The notes: a model not told the origin generated them from the sequence alone. Positions 35,250 through 43,839 are shown, counted from the stretch's first letter. The stretch is 64,000 bases of DNA from Alphaproteobacteria bacterium (GCA_017307375.1 JAFKFH010000020.1:62001-126000), one strand, 5' to 3'. Numbers and translations: made by a program.

Positions 35250-36155
35250 CTATCCGGCGGCCTGCCTGACCTCCTCGGCCAGCAGTTCGAGGAACAGGGT
35301 AACGATCGCGTTGTCGCTGCGCGTGTTGTCGTAGGCGGCCTGGAACGACGCCTGATAGCCGAACAGCGACGGGCGTATCGGGCGCATCAGCCCCGCAGCC
35401 TCGAAGCGGCGGGCGTAATGTTCGGGCAGATAGCCGAGATAGGCGCCCGACAGGATCAGCCGCGCCTCGGCCTCCATGTCCGAAACGGTGGCCGAGGCGG
35501 CACCCAGCGCGAAGATCTTGAGGTCGCGCTGGCCCCAGTAGCCCCGGGCGACCACGCGGTAGCGCCGGACCTCGTCGATGTCGATGTCGGCATCGTCGAC
35601 CGTGAACAGCGGATGGCCGCGGCCGCAATAGAACTTCTGGCTTTCCACGTAGAGCGGAAGATAGGCAAGGCCCAGCGCCAGCCGGGGAAAACCCGAGATC
35701 GCGACGTGGAGCTGCCCGGCGATGACGTCGCGCAACAGTTCCGCCGGCGAACGGGTTACGATCGAGAGCGCCACTTCCGGCGCCGCCTCGGCAAAGCGGG
35801 CGAAGACCTTTTCGAGCGGCAGCTGCGGATCGGTGATGGTGTTGTCGACGAGGCCGAGGGCCAGCGTGCCGGTCATCCGCTGCTTCAGGCCGCGGATGCG
35901 GGCGTCGAAGCGCTCGACCGCCCCGAACAGCCGGCGGCCCTCGTCATAGACCGCCTGCCCTTCCGGGGTGACCTCGAACCCTGATCGGCCGCGCTTGCAC
36001 AAGACCACGCCCAGCCGCGTCTCCAGCGTCGAAACATGGGTCGAGATGGTCGAAAGCGACAGGTTCAGCTCACCCTGCGCGGCGGCAAAGCCACCGGCCT
36101 CGACGATCGTCATGAACAGGCGCAGCAGGCGGATGTCGGCAGTGTCCAGGGCCAT
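35250..36155 (-). CDS. LysR-family transcriptional regulator
   Basis: 301 residues with the N-terminal winged helix ('LLRLFMTIVEAGGFAAAQGELNLSLSTISTHVSTLETRLG') and a LysR effector domain. The first strand is preceded by a long linker helix. It is convergent and abutting with the agmatinase gene and 12 bp downstream of the sulfatase/FGE pair, so its target could be either. Confidence 0.9.
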   Translation of the reverse strand: MALDTADIRLLRLFMTIVEAGGFAAAQGELNLSLSTISTHVSTLETRLGVVLCKRGRSGFEVTPEGQAVYDEGRRLFGAVERFDARIRGLKQRMTGTLALGLVDNTITDPQLPLEKVFARFAEAAPEVALSIVTRSPAELLRDVIAGQLHVAISGFPRLALGLAYLPLYVESQKFYCGRGHPLFTVDDADIDIDEVRRYRVVARGYWGQRDLKIFALGAASATVSDMEAEARLILSGAYLGYLPEHYARRFEAAGLMRPIRPSLFGYQASFQAAYDNTRSDNAIVTLFLELLAEEVRQAAG

Positions 36156-36167
36156 GGCGGCCCCAGT

Positions 36168-36917
36168 CTAGCCGGGCTCGAGCACGCAGCGGAAGCCGAT
36201 ATGACCGGTCGGGCTGTCGACCGGCTGGCCCAGCCGGGCGGCGGCGCGATAGCGGGCGCAGTAATTGGCCGCGCAAAGATAGGAGCCGCCCTTGATCACC
36301 CGCGCATCCTCGCCCGCCCCGCCGCCGCAGCACGAGCCGACGCCATGAGCGGCGAAGACGTCGCGCGTCCACTCCCAGACGTTGCCGATCATGTCGAAGA
36401 GGCCATGATCATTGGCGGGGTGTTCGCCGGTCCGACTGGGTCCCGGCTGCCGCACCCGGGCATTGTAGGTCGGAAAATAACCCTGCCAGACATTTGCCGG
36501 CCGGCCGGGATAGTCGGCCCCCTGCGCCGCATACTCCCACTGGACCTCGCTGGGCAGCCGCTTGCCGGCCCAGGCCGCATAGGCCTCGGCATCGGCATGG
36601 CCGACATGGACGACCGGCAGGTCACCCTCGCCCCGCCAGTCGGTCCCCGGCTGCCAGCACCACCAGTCCGGGCGGCGAAGGTCGGCCGCCCGCGGCTGGC
36701 GGAACACCGCCGACCCGCCGAGCGTCTCGGCAAGGGTCACATGACCGGTCGCGGCGACGAAGGCGGCGAACTGGGCGACCGTCACCGGTGCCCGGTCGAT
36801 CCAGAATCCGGCAACCTCGCGTCGATGCGCCGGCCGTTCCTCCGGGTAATGGTCATCCGAACCCATGACAAAGCTGCCGCCCGGCAGCCACACCATGCCG
36901 GGCGGGCAGGCCGTCAT
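36168..36917 (-). CDS. Formylglycine-generating enzyme (sulfatase-modifying factor)
   Basis: 249 residues of the FGE/SUMF1 family: 'GGSFVMGSDDHYPEERPAHRREV', 'PVTVAQFAAFV', 'HADAEAYAAWAGKRLPSEVQWEYAA' and the C-terminal 'KGGSYLCAANYCARYR', where Cys215 and Cys220 match the copper-binding cysteine pair of the aerobic enzyme. It oxidises the sulfatase active-site Cys to formylglycine. It starts 4 bp before the sulfatase stop, so enzyme and client are translationally coupled. Confidence 0.93.
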   Translation of the reverse strand: MTACPPGMVWLPGGSFVMGSDDHYPEERPAHRREVAGFWIDRAPVTVAQFAAFVAATGHVTLAETLGGSAVFRQPRAADLRRPDWWCWQPGTDWRGEGDLPVVHVGHADAEAYAAWAGKRLPSEVQWEYAAQGADYPGRPANVWQGYFPTYNARVRQPGPSRTGEHPANDHGLFDMIGNVWEWTRDVFAAHGVGSCCGGGAGEDARVIKGGSYLCAANYCARYRAAARLGQPVDSPTGHIGFRCVLEPG

Positions 36918-39298
36918 ATCGTGATCTGCATCGAAAGCAGGAAGCGGCGGATTTCCTGCATGGTCGGCGGCGCGGTGTCGATATCGAACACCACTTTCTC
37001 GATGCGTCCCTGGAAGGCGTTCGCGCCGCGATAGTTGCGCGAGACGCGGCCGCGCCCGTCGCGGCCGATGGTTATGCCCTCGAACGGCGCGGCAAACAGC
37101 ACCCGCTTGAACGGATGGGTCGCCATCACCTTGCCCTCGACCGACAGGTTGCCGGTGCCGACGAACGGCCGCTCGGTCATGGCCATCGCGAATTCGACGG
37201 TGATGCGACCGGCCGGCAGCGGCTCGGAAACCGAGAAACCGTCGAAGCGGGGAATGTGATTGTGCTCGTAGTGCAGCCGGTTGTCCCTGACATAGAGCAC
37301 CCAGCCGGCATACATGTTGCCCAGCGCCACCAGAACGCCCTGCTGGTCGGTACTGGCCCGGTCGATCGTCACCGCGATGCGGTGCGACCGGCCCCCCGGC
37401 TGCGGCCCGGTACCGGCGCTGATCGGATCGAAGGGCGGGAAGAATTCCCAATGGGGTCGCGCCGGGTGGCGCTGGCGCTCGGCGATGATCTTGAGCACGA
37501 CGTTGCGGTCGTCGAGCGGGAAGACGTCGTAGCGTTCGGCGGCCGCGATGAAGCGGGCCTTCAGGTCGGCAAGCCTGTCGGGATGCGTCTGCGACAGATC
37601 GCGGATCTGGGTCGGGTCGCCGGCGAGATCGTAGAGCGCCCAGACGTCGCTGTCATAGGGCTTGCCGCGGTCGTGCAGCGCCACGGCTTCCCAGCCGTCG
37701 GCATGGTAGGCACGCTGCCCGCCCATCTCGAAGTACTGTTCGGTCCGCGCCGGCGGCGCGGCCTGGTCGGCAAAGGTGGCGCGAAAGCTGGCACCCTCGA
37801 TCGGCTTGGCGGCACGGCCGTTATAGCGCGCCGGTGCGGCGATGCCGGCCACGTCCAGCACGGTCGGCAGGATGTCGATGACATGGGTGAACTGCCGACG
37901 GGTCTGGCCATAGGCCTTGATTCCGGCCGGCCAGTGCAGGATCAGCGGATCGCAGATGCCGCCGAGGAAGGTATACTGCTTGTACATCTTGAACGGCGTA
38001 TTCGACGCCATCCCCCAGCCCATCGGATAGTGGGGATAGGTGTCGCCGTCGCCCATCTGATCGTAGAGGGACAGCGCCTCGTCCAGGTCGAGCGCGATCC
38101 CGCCCGCCGTGGCCAGCAGGTTCGGGGTGCCGTCGGGCGTGCCCTCCGGACTGGCGCCGTTGTCCGAGAACAGCACCACCAGCGTGTTGTCGATCAGCTT
38201 GCGCGTCTCCAGGAAGTCGATCAGCCGACCGATATTGACGTCGAGCCGATGGATGATGCCGGCATAGACTTCCATATAGCGGGCATAGACCCGCCGTTCC
38301 TTGTCGCTCAGCTCGCCCCAGGCCTTGATGCCGGGGTTGCGCGGCGGCAGGACCGCATCCGGCGGCAGGATGCCGAGATCCTTCTGGCGTGCCAGGCGGC
38401 GGTCGCGAATCGCGTCCCAGCCGATGTCGTAGGCGCCCTTGAAGCGGTCCCGATCCTCCGGGCGCGCCTGCAGCCCGCTATGCGCCGCGTTGTAGGCGAG
38501 TTGCAGCAGGAAAGGCTTGTCGGGGTCGAGGCTTGCCTGCTGGTTCAGATAGGCCATCGCCTTGGTGGTGAAGGCGTCGGTGGTGTAGTAGTCCTCGGGC
38601 AGGTCGCCGGTCAGCGCCGAATTGTCCTCGTAGAGGTCGGCGGGCGCGAAGAAGTCGGCGGAATGCCCCATGAACCAGTGGGCGCGATCGAAACCGCGGG
38701 CGTTCGGCCAGTTGTCGGTCGGGCCGAGCGGCCCGTTGCTGCGTTCGGCATTCACATGCCATTTGCCGACATGATAGGTCGAATAGCCGCCATCGCGCAG
38801 GATCTCGGCCATGGTCGGCGCTTCATGGGTGAGATCGCCGCGATAGCCCGGAAAGCCGATATCGGCATCGGCAAGCCAGCCCATGCCGGCCGAATGATGG
38901 TTCAGCCCCGTCATCAGCGCCGCGCGGGTCGGCGAGCACATCGCGGTGGTGCGGAAGTTCGTGTATTTCAGCCCGCCCCTGGCCAGCCGGTCGATATTGG
39001 GGGTGGGGATCTCCGAGCCGTAGCAGCCCAGGTCCGAAAACCCGATGTCGTCGAGAATGATGACGAGGATATTGGGGCTGCCGGCAGCGGGCTTGGCTTC
39101 GGCCGGATAGAACGGCGTCGCGGCATCGACGGTGGCGGCCATCTTGCCGGGGAACACCGGCTTCCGGTAACCGTCGGCAGGCTGGGCCGCCGCCGTCCCG
39201 CCGAGCCCGGCGGCCGCGCCGATCGCGGCGGCACCGCCCAGCAGCGCACGGCGGTCGACGCCGCGACGGCGTCCCTGGTCGTTCGATCCCTTGGCCAT
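36914..39298 (-). CDS. Arylsulfatase, Tat-exported, Cys-type
   Basis: 794 residues. N-terminal 'GRRRGVDRRALLGGAAAIG' is a twin-arginine signal. The sulfatase domain has Asp83-Asp84 ('VIILDDIGFSDLGCYG'), the formylglycine motif Cys121-Ser-Pro-Thr-Arg ('MCSPTRAALMTGLNHHSAGMG') and 'GKWHVN'. The last 200 residues form a lectin-like beta-rich extension ('GNMYAGWVLYVRDNRLHYEHN'). It hydrolyses a sulfate ester in the periplasm. First gene of a two-gene operon with its maturation enzyme. Confidence 0.93.
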   Translation of the reverse strand: MAKGSNDQGRRRGVDRRALLGGAAAIGAAAGLGGTAAAQPADGYRKPVFPGKMAATVDAATPFYPAEAKPAAGSPNILVIILDDIGFSDLGCYGSEIPTPNIDRLARGGLKYTNFRTTAMCSPTRAALMTGLNHHSAGMGWLADADIGFPGYRGDLTHEAPTMAEILRDGGYSTYHVGKWHVNAERSNGPLGPTDNWPNARGFDRAHWFMGHSADFFAPADLYEDNSALTGDLPEDYYTTDAFTTKAMAYLNQQASLDPDKPFLLQLAYNAAHSGLQARPEDRDRFKGAYDIGWDAIRDRRLARQKDLGILPPDAVLPPRNPGIKAWGELSDKERRVYARYMEVYAGIIHRLDVNIGRLIDFLETRKLIDNTLVVLFSDNGASPEGTPDGTPNLLATAGGIALDLDEALSLYDQMGDGDTYPHYPMGWGMASNTPFKMYKQYTFLGGICDPLILHWPAGIKAYGQTRRQFTHVIDILPTVLDVAGIAAPARYNGRAAKPIEGASFRATFADQAAPPARTEQYFEMGGQRAYHADGWEAVALHDRGKPYDSDVWALYDLAGDPTQIRDLSQTHPDRLADLKARFIAAAERYDVFPLDDRNVVLKIIAERQRHPARPHWEFFPPFDPISAGTGPQPGGRSHRIAVTIDRASTDQQGVLVALGNMYAGWVLYVRDNRLHYEHNHIPRFDGFSVSEPLPAGRITVEFAMAMTERPFVGTGNLSVEGKVMATHPFKRVLFAAPFEGITIGRDGRGRVSRNYRGANAFQGRIEKVVFDIDTAPPTMQEIRRFLLSMQITI

Positions 39299-39388
39299 GC
39301 CGTTTCCCCTCCTGAGGTGACCCGGCATTGTAGCCGGTTGGCTACAAGAGTGCCCTCACGCGAGAGGATTGCCAAGGGGCTTCGGCAA

Positions 39389-39535
39389 TCACTTGTCGGC
39401 GTCGTCCTGCTTGGGGGTGGCGTCGGCGGCCTTGGCAGCCTTGGCCTCGCGCTTGGCCGCGGCCTTTTCGGCATTCTTGGCGGCCTTGGCCTTTTCGCGT
39501 TCGCGCCGCTCGAAGTCATAATTGGGTTTCGGCAT
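39389..39535 (-). CDS. Small Lys/Ala-rich conserved-type protein
   Basis: 48 residues, beginning 'MPKPNYDFERREREKAKAAK' and continuing as a charged Ala/Lys helix with an acidic end ('DDADK'). An excellent GGAGGA ribosome site lies 8 bases before the ATG, and short proteins starting this way are common next to alphaproteobacterial genes. Probably cytoplasmic; function unknown. It stands alone between the sulfatase and N-formylglutamate amidohydrolase genes. Confidence 0.65.
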   Translation of the reverse strand: MPKPNYDFERREREKAKAAKNAEKAAAKREAKAAKAADATPKQDDADK

Positions 39536-39597
39536 ATCGGTCCTCCTCGCCGCTGATAATGCTGCTGTGTGGGCCATCGGGGGCCGCGACGCAAGCC

Positions 39598-40515
39598 TTA
39601 CCGGCGCAGCGCGGCCAGATCGAGATCACCCAGCCCGCGGATCAGTGCGGTCATCGCCGCGGCGACGCGGTTGAACCCCGGCAGGCGCGCCAGGCGATTC
39701 TCGTCCATGTAGAGGCCGCGATTGATTTCGATCTGCAGCGCATGCACGCCCTCGCGCGGGCGACCGTAGCTTTCGGTGGTATAGCCGCCGGCATAGGGGT
39801 CGTTGCGCGCCACCCGCAACCCCTGGGCCCGCAGCACCGATTCGGCATAGTCGATGAGCGCGGGGTGGCAGGCAGTGCCGAAACGATCGCCCAGCGCGAT
39901 ATCGGGCCGGCGCTGGCCGGGATCGCGGTCGGTCGGTCCCCCGACCGAGGGCATCGAGTGGCAATCGACCAGCATGGCGACGCCGAACCGTGCACGGGTT
40001 TCGGCGACGAGGCGCGACTGCGCCGCGTGATAGCTGCGCCAGCAGCGATCGATTCGGGCGTCGGCCTCGGCGAAGCGCAGCTTGTCGCGATAGATCTCCG
40101 CTCCCGAGGACACGACCTTGGCGATGGTGCCGAATCCCATCGCCACCCGCTGGCTGGCGGTGTTGACGAAATCGGGAAGCGGGTCGGCGAACATCGCGGG
40201 GTCGAGTTCGTAGGGTTCGCGATTGGGATCGCAATAGGCCCGCGGAAACAGGGCTTTCAGCAACGGGGCGCCCAGCGCCGGGGCGGCGGCGAAGAGGTCG
40301 TCGACGAAACAATCCTCCGACCGGCGCAGGGCAACCGGGTCGAGCTTCGAGTTGCGGACGAAATCCTCCGGGTAGTCGCTGCCCGAATGCGGCGAGGCAA
40401 ACACGACGGCCGCCGTCTGCTCGGCCGGGCGCAGCACCAGGATGGGGGCGACATCCCCCCGGTTTCCGGGCACTTCGAAATTCTTCAACGCGTCAGACGC
40501 CATCACGCTCGACAT
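39598..40515 (-). CDS. hutG: N-formylglutamate amidohydrolase
   Basis: 305 residues of the FGase family: 'VVFASPHSGSDYPEDFV', 'LRRSEDCFVDDLF', 'FPRAYCDPNREPYELDP', 'VDCHSMPSVGG' and 'LQIEINRGLYMDE'. It hydrolyses N-formylglutamate to glutamate and formate, the last step of one histidine-degradation route, though no other hut genes are nearby. Two starts 12 bp apart are possible (40515 and 40503). Confidence 0.88.
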   Translation of the reverse strand: MSSVMASDALKNFEVPGNRGDVAPILVLRPAEQTAAVVFASPHSGSDYPEDFVRNSKLDPVALRRSEDCFVDDLFAAAPALGAPLLKALFPRAYCDPNREPYELDPAMFADPLPDFVNTASQRVAMGFGTIAKVVSSGAEIYRDKLRFAEADARIDRCWRSYHAAQSRLVAETRARFGVAMLVDCHSMPSVGGPTDRDPGQRRPDIALGDRFGTACHPALIDYAESVLRAQGLRVARNDPYAGGYTTESYGRPREGVHALQIEINRGLYMDENRLARLPGFNRVAAAMTALIRGLGDLDLAALRR

Positions 40516-40599
40516 TCGTTCTCTGGGAAAGGCGATGATAGTCAGCCGGGTTTCGCGCCGCAACGCGACGGGTGGGTCAAAAAAAGTGCCGAACGCCCC

Positions 40600-40629
40600 T
40601 TGACCACCCCGGGAACAATCGGCTACTAG
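40600..40629 (+). promoter_or_regulatory. Putative promoter of tRNA-Val
   Basis: TTGACC (40600-40605), an 18-base spacer, then TACTAG (40624-40629), about 53 bp before the mature tRNA. The match to the housekeeping consensus is good and no other gene uses it. Confidence 0.5.
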
Positions 40630-40681
40630 ACCGGCCTCGCGACGACGTGGGCTTCACCCGGTCGACGCGGAACGGCAGGAT

Positions 40682-40756
40682 GGGCGGTTAGCTCAGCGGT
40701 AGAGCACCACGTTGACATCGTGGGGGTCACAAGTTCGAACCTTGTACCGCCCACCA
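40682..40756 (+). tRNA. tRNA-Val (anticodon GAC)
   Basis: Acceptor GGGCGGT pairs with ACCGCCC; D-arm GCTC-AGCGGTA-GAGC; anticodon stem CCACG/CGTGG around loop TTGACAT, anticodon GAC; T-arm ACAAG-TTCGAAC-CTTGT; discriminator A and encoded CCA (40754-40756). Reads valine GUC and GUU codons. No integrase gene or duplicated 3' end is nearby, so it shows no sign of use as an attachment site. Confidence 0.97.
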
Positions 40757-40900
40757 TCCTGACCGACACTTGCCCCAGACATCTGCTATAGTAGCATGAG
40801 AAGCGCGCCGTTGCGCGCGATGCTGCATTGCACAAAATCACTTGGATTACCCGGCGTCTTGTGGCTAGTCTCCCGCGACTTAAAGTGAGGAGTTGCAGTC

Positions 40901-41443
40901 ATGGACCTGTCGAAAGTCTCGATCGGGCACGATGCCCCGTGGGACATCAACGTGGTGATCGAGATCGGTACCGGCGGCCCGCCCGTCAAGTACGAGATCG
41001 ACAAGGATTCGGGGGCGATGTACGTCGACCGCTTCCTGCACACTGCGATGCACTACCCGGGCAACTACGGTTTCGTCCCGCACACGCTGGCCGATGACGG
41101 CGATCCCTGCGACGTGATCGTGCTGGCGCCGGTCGCGGTGATTCCCGGCTGCATCATCCGCGCCCGGCCGATCGGCGCGCTGATCATGGAAGACGAGGCC
41201 GGCCAGGACGAGAAGATCCTGGCGGTGCCGGTCGACAAGCTGCATCCCTATTATTCCGGCGTGAAGTCGTTCCGCGACCTGCGCCCGATCCTGTGCGAGC
41301 AGATCGCCCACTTCTTCACCCACTACAAGGACCTCGAGGCCGGCAAGTGGGTGCGACTGAAGAGCTGGGCCGAACCCGAGGCGGCCGCCGAACTGATCCG
41401 CCAGGGCATGAGCCGCTACAGCGCGGCCAAGGGCCACAAGTAG
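40901..41443 (+). CDS. ppa: Inorganic pyrophosphatase, family I
   Basis: 180 residues. Family I signature 'DGDPCDVIVLAP' with the metal-binding aspartates, plus 'IEIGTGGPPVKYEIDKDSG', 'YPGNYGFVPHT' and 'HFFTHYKDLEAGKWV'. It hydrolyses pyrophosphate to phosphate in the cytoplasm. Stands as a single gene with its own terminator-like hairpins downstream. Confidence 0.96.
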   Translation: MDLSKVSIGHDAPWDINVVIEIGTGGPPVKYEIDKDSGAMYVDRFLHTAMHYPGNYGFVPHTLADDGDPCDVIVLAPVAVIPGCIIRARPIGALIMEDEAGQDEKILAVPVDKLHPYYSGVKSFRDLRPILCEQIAHFFTHYKDLEAGKWVRLKSWAEPEAAAELIRQGMSRYSAAKGHK

Positions 41444-41455
41444 GCCGGGATTGCC

Positions 41456-41481
41456 GGGACAGGTGATCCTGTCCCAAATTT
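41456..41481 (+). terminator. Terminator-like hairpin after ppa
   Basis: GGGACAGG-TGAT-CCTGTCCC, a perfect 8-bp stem with 4-base loop, 12 bases after the ppa stop and followed by AAATTTAA, which has a short T-run. Confidence 0.65.
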
Positions 41482-41483
41482 AA

Positions 41484-41514
41484 CCTGCGGCCGGGCTTGG
41501 CGCCCGGCCGCAGG
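41484..41514 (+). terminator. Second strong hairpin downstream of ppa
   Basis: CCTGCGGCCGGGC and its exact complement form a 13-bp stem with a 5-base loop, followed by CCCCCC rather than T. It may back up the first hairpin or shape the leader of the DUF2076 gene, whose ATG is 40 bases on. Confidence 0.5.
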
Positions 41515-41553
41515 CCCCCCACATCCAGCGCGTCAACCTTGGGAGATAGCCGC

Positions 41554-42315
41554 ATGACCCCGCAGGAACGCGATCTGGTGCAAGGCCTGCTCGACCGTCT
41601 GGCCAGCGCGCCGCCGCAGCAGAAGGATCCCGAGGCCGAGGCCTTGATCCGGGCGGCGGTCCAGCGCAACCCGGACGCCGCCTATCTTCTGGTGCAAAGC
41701 ACCATCGTGCAGGATTTTGCGCTGCAGGAAGCCCAAAAGCGCATCACCGACCTGGAAGCCCAGGTGGCTGCGGCCCGGGCGCCGGCCGGCAACACCGCCT
41801 CGTTCCTGCCCCAGGGCCCCTGGTCGAACCGTGCTGCGGCGGCACCGCCGCCGACGACGCCGGCCGCCGCACCGATGGGTGCCCCCACCCGGCCCGGCTG
41901 GGGCGGCGGCGCGGTGCCGCCCGCCGGCCCCCAAGCCTATGGTCAGCAGCCTTACGCCCAGCCCCAGCAGGGTCCCAGCTTCCTGCGCCAGGCGGCCACG
42001 ATGGCTGCGGGCGTTGCCGGCGGCGCGCTCCTCTTCCAGGGCATCCAGAGCCTGTTCTCGGGCCACTCGATGCTCGGCGGCGTGGCGAATGCGGCCGGCA
42101 TGCCCGGCGAGGTGATCAACGAGACGGTGAACAACTACTACGGCGACCAACCGCCGGTCCCGCAGGAACGGCCCGATTTCGGCAACCAGCCCGACCAGGG
42201 TGCCTGGGGCGACCAGGGCGGCGGGGCCGACCAGGGCTTCCAGGATGCCGGCTACGACGATCAGGGCGGCGGCGATTTCGGCGGTGACTTCGGCGACGAT
42301 TCCGGTTACGCCTGA
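41554..42315 (+). CDS. DUF2076 family protein
   Basis: 253 residues; ATG with GGGAGA upstream. N-terminal helix pair of DUF2076 ('MTPQERDLVQGLLDRLASA', 'YLLVQSTIVQDFALQEAQKRI'), a Pro/Ala-rich linker, a Gly/Ala hydrophobic patch ('AATMAAGVAGGALLFQGI') and a tail rich in Gly, Asp and Gln. Members are envelope-associated proteins of unknown role. A GC hairpin lies just after the stop. Confidence 0.8.
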   Translation: MTPQERDLVQGLLDRLASAPPQQKDPEAEALIRAAVQRNPDAAYLLVQSTIVQDFALQEAQKRITDLEAQVAAARAPAGNTASFLPQGPWSNRAAAAPPPTTPAAAPMGAPTRPGWGGGAVPPAGPQAYGQQPYAQPQQGPSFLRQAATMAAGVAGGALLFQGIQSLFSGHSMLGGVANAAGMPGEVINETVNNYYGDQPPVPQERPDFGNQPDQGAWGDQGGGADQGFQDAGYDDQGGGDFGGDFGDDSGYA

Positions 42316-42335
42316 CCGGCATTAGCCCGATATCC

Positions 42336-42365
42336 GGCGCGGCGGATCGATCGGTTCGCCGCGCC
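42336..42365 (+). terminator. Hairpin after the DUF2076 gene
   Basis: GGCGCGGCG and CGCCGCGCC pair over a 12-base loop, 20 bases after the stop. No T-run follows, so terminator activity is uncertain. Confidence 0.35.
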
Positions 42366-42385
42366 CTGTCGCACAAGGATCGCCC

Positions 42386-43240
42386 TTGACGGTGAAACCC
42401 TGCACCATCGGCCCGATGAGCCGCGCCGATCTCGATCTCGCCATCGAATGGGCTGCATCAGAAGGCTGGAATCCCGGCCTGCATGACGCGGCGGCCTTTC
42501 TCGCCCAGGACCCCGGCGGCTTCCTGATGGCCCGGGTCGACGGTATCCCGGCCGCGTCGATCTCGGTCGTCCGCTATGACGGCGGCTATGGCTTTCTCGG
42601 CTTCTACATCGCCGCCCCGGAATTCCGCGGCCAGGGCTATGGCTACCAGCTGTGGCAGGCCGGCATGAAGCGGCTGGAGGGAATGACCGTCGGCCTCGAC
42701 GGCGTGGTCGCGCAGCAGGAAAACTACCGCCGTGCCGGCTTCGTCCTGGCCCATCGCAACCTGCGGTATCTGGCCCCGACCTGCCCGGTGATCGCGATGC
42801 CGGACGAACCCTGGCGCGTGACGCTGGACCAGGTGCCGCGCGATCTGCTGCTCGCCTACGATCGCAAGTGCTTCCCTGCCCCGCGGCCCGCGTTCCTCGA
42901 TGCCTGGATGTCCAGCCCGGGCCATCACGGCGTCGCGGTCTTCGTCGACGGCCGGGTGAAAGGCTATGCGCTGGCCCGTCCCTGCCGGGACGGCCACAAG
43001 ATCGGCCCGCTGTTTGCCGATGACGAAGGAACCGCGGAGACCCTGTTCCTCGACCTCTGCATGAAGGTCGGTACCGGCAAGCTGTTCCTCGACATCCCCG
43101 AGACCAACAAGGCCGCGGTGAGCCTGGTCGAACGCTTCCGCATGACGCCGCAGTTCGAGACGGCGCGGATGTATCGCGGCACCCCGCCGGTCGTGGCGGC
43201 ACAGAGCATATACGGCATCACCTCCTTCGAACTGGGCTGA
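42386..43240 (+). CDS. GNAT family N-acetyltransferase with second acetyltransferase-like domain
   Basis: 284 residues from TTG with AAGGA six bases upstream; GTG or ATG codons just inside are alternatives. N-terminal GNAT fold (about 1-125) has the acetyl-CoA loop 'FRGQGYGYQLWQAGMKRL'. The C-terminal half ('YDRKCFPAPRPAFLDAWM', 'ALARPCRDGHKIGPLFADD') fits the Acetyltransf_18/YitH module. It acetylates an unknown amine. Eight bases separate it from the Lrp gene, so the two may be co-transcribed. Confidence 0.85.
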   Translation: MTVKPCTIGPMSRADLDLAIEWAASEGWNPGLHDAAAFLAQDPGGFLMARVDGIPAASISVVRYDGGYGFLGFYIAAPEFRGQGYGYQLWQAGMKRLEGMTVGLDGVVAQQENYRRAGFVLAHRNLRYLAPTCPVIAMPDEPWRVTLDQVPRDLLLAYDRKCFPAPRPAFLDAWMSSPGHHGVAVFVDGRVKGYALARPCRDGHKIGPLFADDEGTAETLFLDLCMKVGTGKLFLDIPETNKAAVSLVERFRMTPQFETARMYRGTPPVVAAQSIYGITSFELG

Positions 43241-43247
43241 ACCCGAC

Positions 43248-43736
43248 ATGACGGCAGCGACGACGCCCCCGGCCGACGACACCCTCGACCGTATCGATCG
43301 CCGCATCCTGCGCGAACTGCAGGCCGACGGGCGCATCTCGAACGCCGATCTCGCCAAGCGCATCTCGCTCAGCGCGGCAGCCTGCCACCGCCGCGTCGCG
43401 CGGCTGGTCGAAGATGGCTACATCACCCGCTTCACCGCGCTGATCGACCCCGCCCGCGTCGACCTCGGCGTGCTGGTCCATGTCGGAGTCGTCCTTGACC
43501 GCTCGACACCGGAAAGCTTCGGCAATTTCGAAGCCGGGGTGCTCGAGATTCCCGCGATCCTCGAATGCCACCTCGTCGCCGGCGATTTCGATTATTTCCT
43601 CAAGATCCGCGCCCGCGACCTCGACGACTTCAACCGCTTCCACGGCGAAACCCTGCTGGGACTGCCCGGGGTGCGACAGACCCGCACCTTCTTCGTCATG
43701 AAGGACGTGCGCTCGAACGGCGACCTGGTCATCTGA
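43248..43736 (+). CDS. Lrp/AsnC-family transcriptional regulator
   Basis: 162 residues: N-terminal helix-turn-helix ('LDRIDRRILRELQADGRISNADLAKRISLSAAACHRRVARL') and the RAM ligand/oligomerisation domain ('LECHLVAGDFDYFLKIRARDLDDFNRFH'). Such regulators bind an amino acid. It is 7 bp after the GNAT gene in the same direction. Confidence 0.92.
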   Translation: MTAATTPPADDTLDRIDRRILRELQADGRISNADLAKRISLSAAACHRRVARLVEDGYITRFTALIDPARVDLGVLVHVGVVLDRSTPESFGNFEAGVLEIPAILECHLVAGDFDYFLKIRARDLDDFNRFHGETLLGLPGVRQTRTFFVMKDVRSNGDLVI

Positions 43737-43757
43737 TCCGCCGCGAAAAAAAACTTT

Positions 43758-43782
43758 GTAACCTTTTCGCCTCGAGTGCGTT
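43758..43782 (+). promoter_or_regulatory. Candidate EcfG (general stress sigma) promoter of the LOV kinase operon
   Basis: GTAAC-N16-CGTT differs by one base from GGAAC-N16-CGTT, the consensus read by EcfG-type sigma factors of alphaproteobacteria. It is 57 bp upstream of the LOV kinase ATG in an otherwise gene-free gap. The mismatch is at a conserved base, so it needs testing. Confidence 0.35.
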
Positions 43783-43839
43783 GAACCTCCCGGTGGGGTT
43801 CGCGGAAGGCGGGCATGACATTTTTCCCAAAGCGCGCTG

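Noticed and set aside
37115-39556. 813-residue plus-strand frame opposite the sulfatase
   Set aside because: Antisense shadow typical of GC-rich DNA; composition is low-complexity Arg/Gly/His and the sulfatase motifs on the other strand are intact.
40682-40756. tRNA-Val as an integration site
   Set aside because: No integrase, no duplicated tRNA end, and flanking genes are housekeeping with normal composition.
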